This document shows, one piece after another, positions 62,091 through 64,000 of a DNA stretch of 64,000 nt. The notes beneath the pieces were generated by a model. It did not search any database. It saw nothing but the letters and a program-made list of their open reading frames with translations, and was not told the origin of the DNA. Source of the stretch: Amaranthus tricolor (Eukaryota > Streptophyta > Magnoliopsida > Caryophyllales > Amaranthaceae); NCBI RefSeq assembly GCF_026212465.1, contig NC_080053.1, positions 15,633,039 through 15,697,038 on the forward strand. The letters are read 5' to 3'. Positions within the stretch are counted from its first letter, which is position 1. The number at the start of each line of letters is the position of its first letter. The position numbers and the translations under genes were made by a program.

Positions 62091-62361
62091 AAAATGTTCT
62101 TTAGGAGGTGCTTTTTAGTGAGGGAAAGAGTTGGAATAAAGGTGGCTCATGAGCAACAATGTCATGTTTATGAGAATGAGGATGTTTATGAGAAATGAGA
62201 ATGTGATATTATGATTTTTACTGTTTAGAGAGTGGAGTTAATAAGAGAATGGGAATGAAGAGCGGGAAATGAAGTGTGGGAACGTTTGAAGTTGGTAATA
62301 TTTTCTCTTTATCTCTTATTTTGTATCACTTTTTATTATAATTTGTCGCACTAATTTTGTG

Positions 62362-62368
<7 letters not shown>

Positions 62369-62448
<80 letters not shown>
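62369..62448. repeat. (ATT)n microsatellite at the LINE 3' end
   Basis: About 26 units with one interruption near 62404; on - it reads (AAT)n right behind the A-rich tail of the LINE. Confidence 0.95.
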
Positions 62449-62450
<2 letters not shown>

Positions 62451-64000
62451 TTTTTCTTTTTTTGGCAATTAAAGATTTTATTACCAAAAAGCACACTCCC
62501 CAAACGTTGAGAGGGGAGTAACAAAAACCCATAAAAGGGAGAGACATACAAAAAACCAAACAAAACAGCAAAAGAAGCAACAGACAACAATTACACAAGG
62601 AGAAACTGTTTCTGTTTATTAGAAAGCCGAGCTGCAACATTGAAAATCACCATCCGCCCAAGTTGTTGCTCATCTATACTCTTTCCTCCAAAGATTTTGA
62701 CATTCCTTTAAAACCACACATAGTAGATGATCTCTGCCCATGATATAGTAATAATAAGAGCCTTGGTATTGCGTTTCTTCTTACTCAACTGATTCATAAG
62801 TCGAACATCTTGGTCAAAAGAGGGCGGCCAAGAAAAATCTCTACAAACAAAGGCTTTCACCTTCCGAATATACGCACAGTCCCAAAACAAATGATCTCTA
62901 GTCTCAGGAGCATCATTATAAAGCTCACACATAGGATCCGAAGACATCCCCTACTTTTGCAATCTATTAATAGTAGGAAGTCGATTAAGAATAGCTTGCC
63001 ACATGCACACCACACTCCTTGGAGTCGCCTTGTTATTGCATCAAATAGTTCTCCAAGGAGCCTTAGGATATTGTCCTAATAACGTCCTGTAAGAAATCTT
63101 CATACTAAATCGACCATGAGGGGCACAAGCATTCAAGACATGAAGATTCTCAACCAAATGTCTGCTATCAAAAATCTTCGCAAGCATCCAAGATGCTCCA
63201 CTAGGAACAACATAGCTAAAAACATCAGAATGTTTGAAATAGTAATCATTAATCCACCGAATTCAAAGCTTATCCTTCTTGTGAGCAAAGAACCAGAGAT
63301 TCTTTAGCATAGCAGCCTTATTCCAAAGGTCTAACCGACTCAAATTAAGACCACCACAAGACTTGGGAAGACAAGCAAAACTCCAAGCTACATGAGGCTT
63401 AGCTTTAGAGTCTCGACCACCACTCCAAATGAACTTGTTGCACATAGCTTCAACCATCTGAATAATTTTTAAAGGAAGAATAAACATCTGCCCAATAGGA
63501 ATTCATACTCTGGATAACACTACGAACTAGCTGATTCTACCAGCCAAAGAGAGATTCCTAGTAGCCCAATGAGTAATGCGACTCGTAATTATCTCCACCA
63601 ATACTAAGTAATCCTGAATACTAAGCCTTTTAGCAGATAAAGGAACCCCAATATATCAAAAAGGAAGAACCTTTTTGGACACCTGGCTAGCTTGGACAAG
63701 CCTAAGACTCATAGCATCATTAACACCCGTAACATAAAGGGCGCTCTTGGCTTTATTAATAGAAAGACCAGAGACCAAAGTCAAATCATCCAAAACCAGA
63801 TTCAAAGCATGCATAGAGGGAAGATTAGCTTTAAGAAAAACCAAAAGATCATCAGCAAATAAAAGTTCCATGACCTCCGAGCACTTACACTTAAGATGGA
63901 ACTTAATAATATCACCCTTCTTACTCCTCAAACATCTACTAAAATACTCCATAGCAAAAGCGAAAAGGAAAGAGACATGGGGTCCCTTTGGCGAAGCCCC
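62449..64000 (-). mobile_element. L1-type LINE, 3' half, running out of the window
   Basis: On - reverse transcriptase appears at 63952-63656 with MELLFADDLLVF, the FADD active-site box, and GLSINKAKSAL. Next come FIWSGGRDSKAKPHVAW and SCGGLNLSRLDLWNKA (63480-63270), typical of the part behind the RT core, and the zf-RVT region with CELYNDAPETRDHLFWDC (62930-62860). Several frames are needed, so the copy is dead. The 3' end has AATAAAATC and an A-rich tail (62452-62475 on +: T-rich). The 5' part lies right of the window. Confidence 0.85.

Noticed and set aside
62362..62640. Frame with a long Asn run
   Set aside because: It reads the (ATT)n repeat and the LINE 3' UTR; no protein.

Overview
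This is a piece of nuclear DNA from a flowering plant, most likely a eudicot. It has intron-containing plant genes (a PIF3-type light-signalling bHLH factor, ribosomal protein eL31, a broken CDC5), AT-rich spacers, long (TA)n runs and dense layers of plant transposons. A Retand-like element hints at Caryophyllales, but the family cannot be fixed from sequence alone. By eye only two host genes look intact.

Layout. 1-9.7 kb: a decayed Ty3/gypsy element of the Tat type, entering from the left edge, with gag-pol on + and an antisense ORF on -, flanked by two hairpin-bearing tandem arrays. 9.7-11.9 kb: remnant of a second gypsy element (gag on -). 11.9-15.6 kb: AT-rich spacer with a tiny TRIM-like retroelement and two (TA)n runs. 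15.6-20.5 kb: PIF3 on +, seven coding exons, 675 aa predicted, with an AUG-stop uORF in the leader. 20.8-25.1 kb: small repeats, MULE-type MITEs, LTR-like fragments and two unrecognised coding-like scraps. 25.9-42.4 kb: a CDC5 pseudogene on - blown apart by a CACTA element (26.0-29.0 kb, inside an exon) and a young, complete SIRE-type copia element (29.2-39.9 kb, inside an intron). 42.6-47.8 kb: an older copia element on +, itself hit by a solo LTR. 47.8-52.5 kb: spacer with repeats and a foldback MITE. 52.6-55.1 kb: RPL31 on - (two coding exons, 120 aa) with a small SINE-like insertion in its intron. 55.1-59.7 kb: a PIF/Harbinger element (Myb-like ORF plus truncated transposase) whose 5' end holds a hAT-type MITE, which holds a second MITE. 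60.8-62.1 kb: a minisatellite that turns back on itself, then a short duplication. 62.4-64 kb: 3' half of an L1-type LINE on -, leaving the window.

The main story is nesting and relative age. The SIRE element has near-identical LTRs (5 substitutions counted), perfect 5-bp target duplications and open gag, pol and env-like frames, so it may still be active. The Tat, second copia, Harbinger and LINE copies are full of stops and deletions. PIF3 and RPL31 are single genes with no sign of an operon-like link; the window is ordinary host genes afloat in transposon layers. All splice junctions and boundaries were read by eye from GT/AG sites, reading frame and repeat matching, and none has been tested against transcripts.
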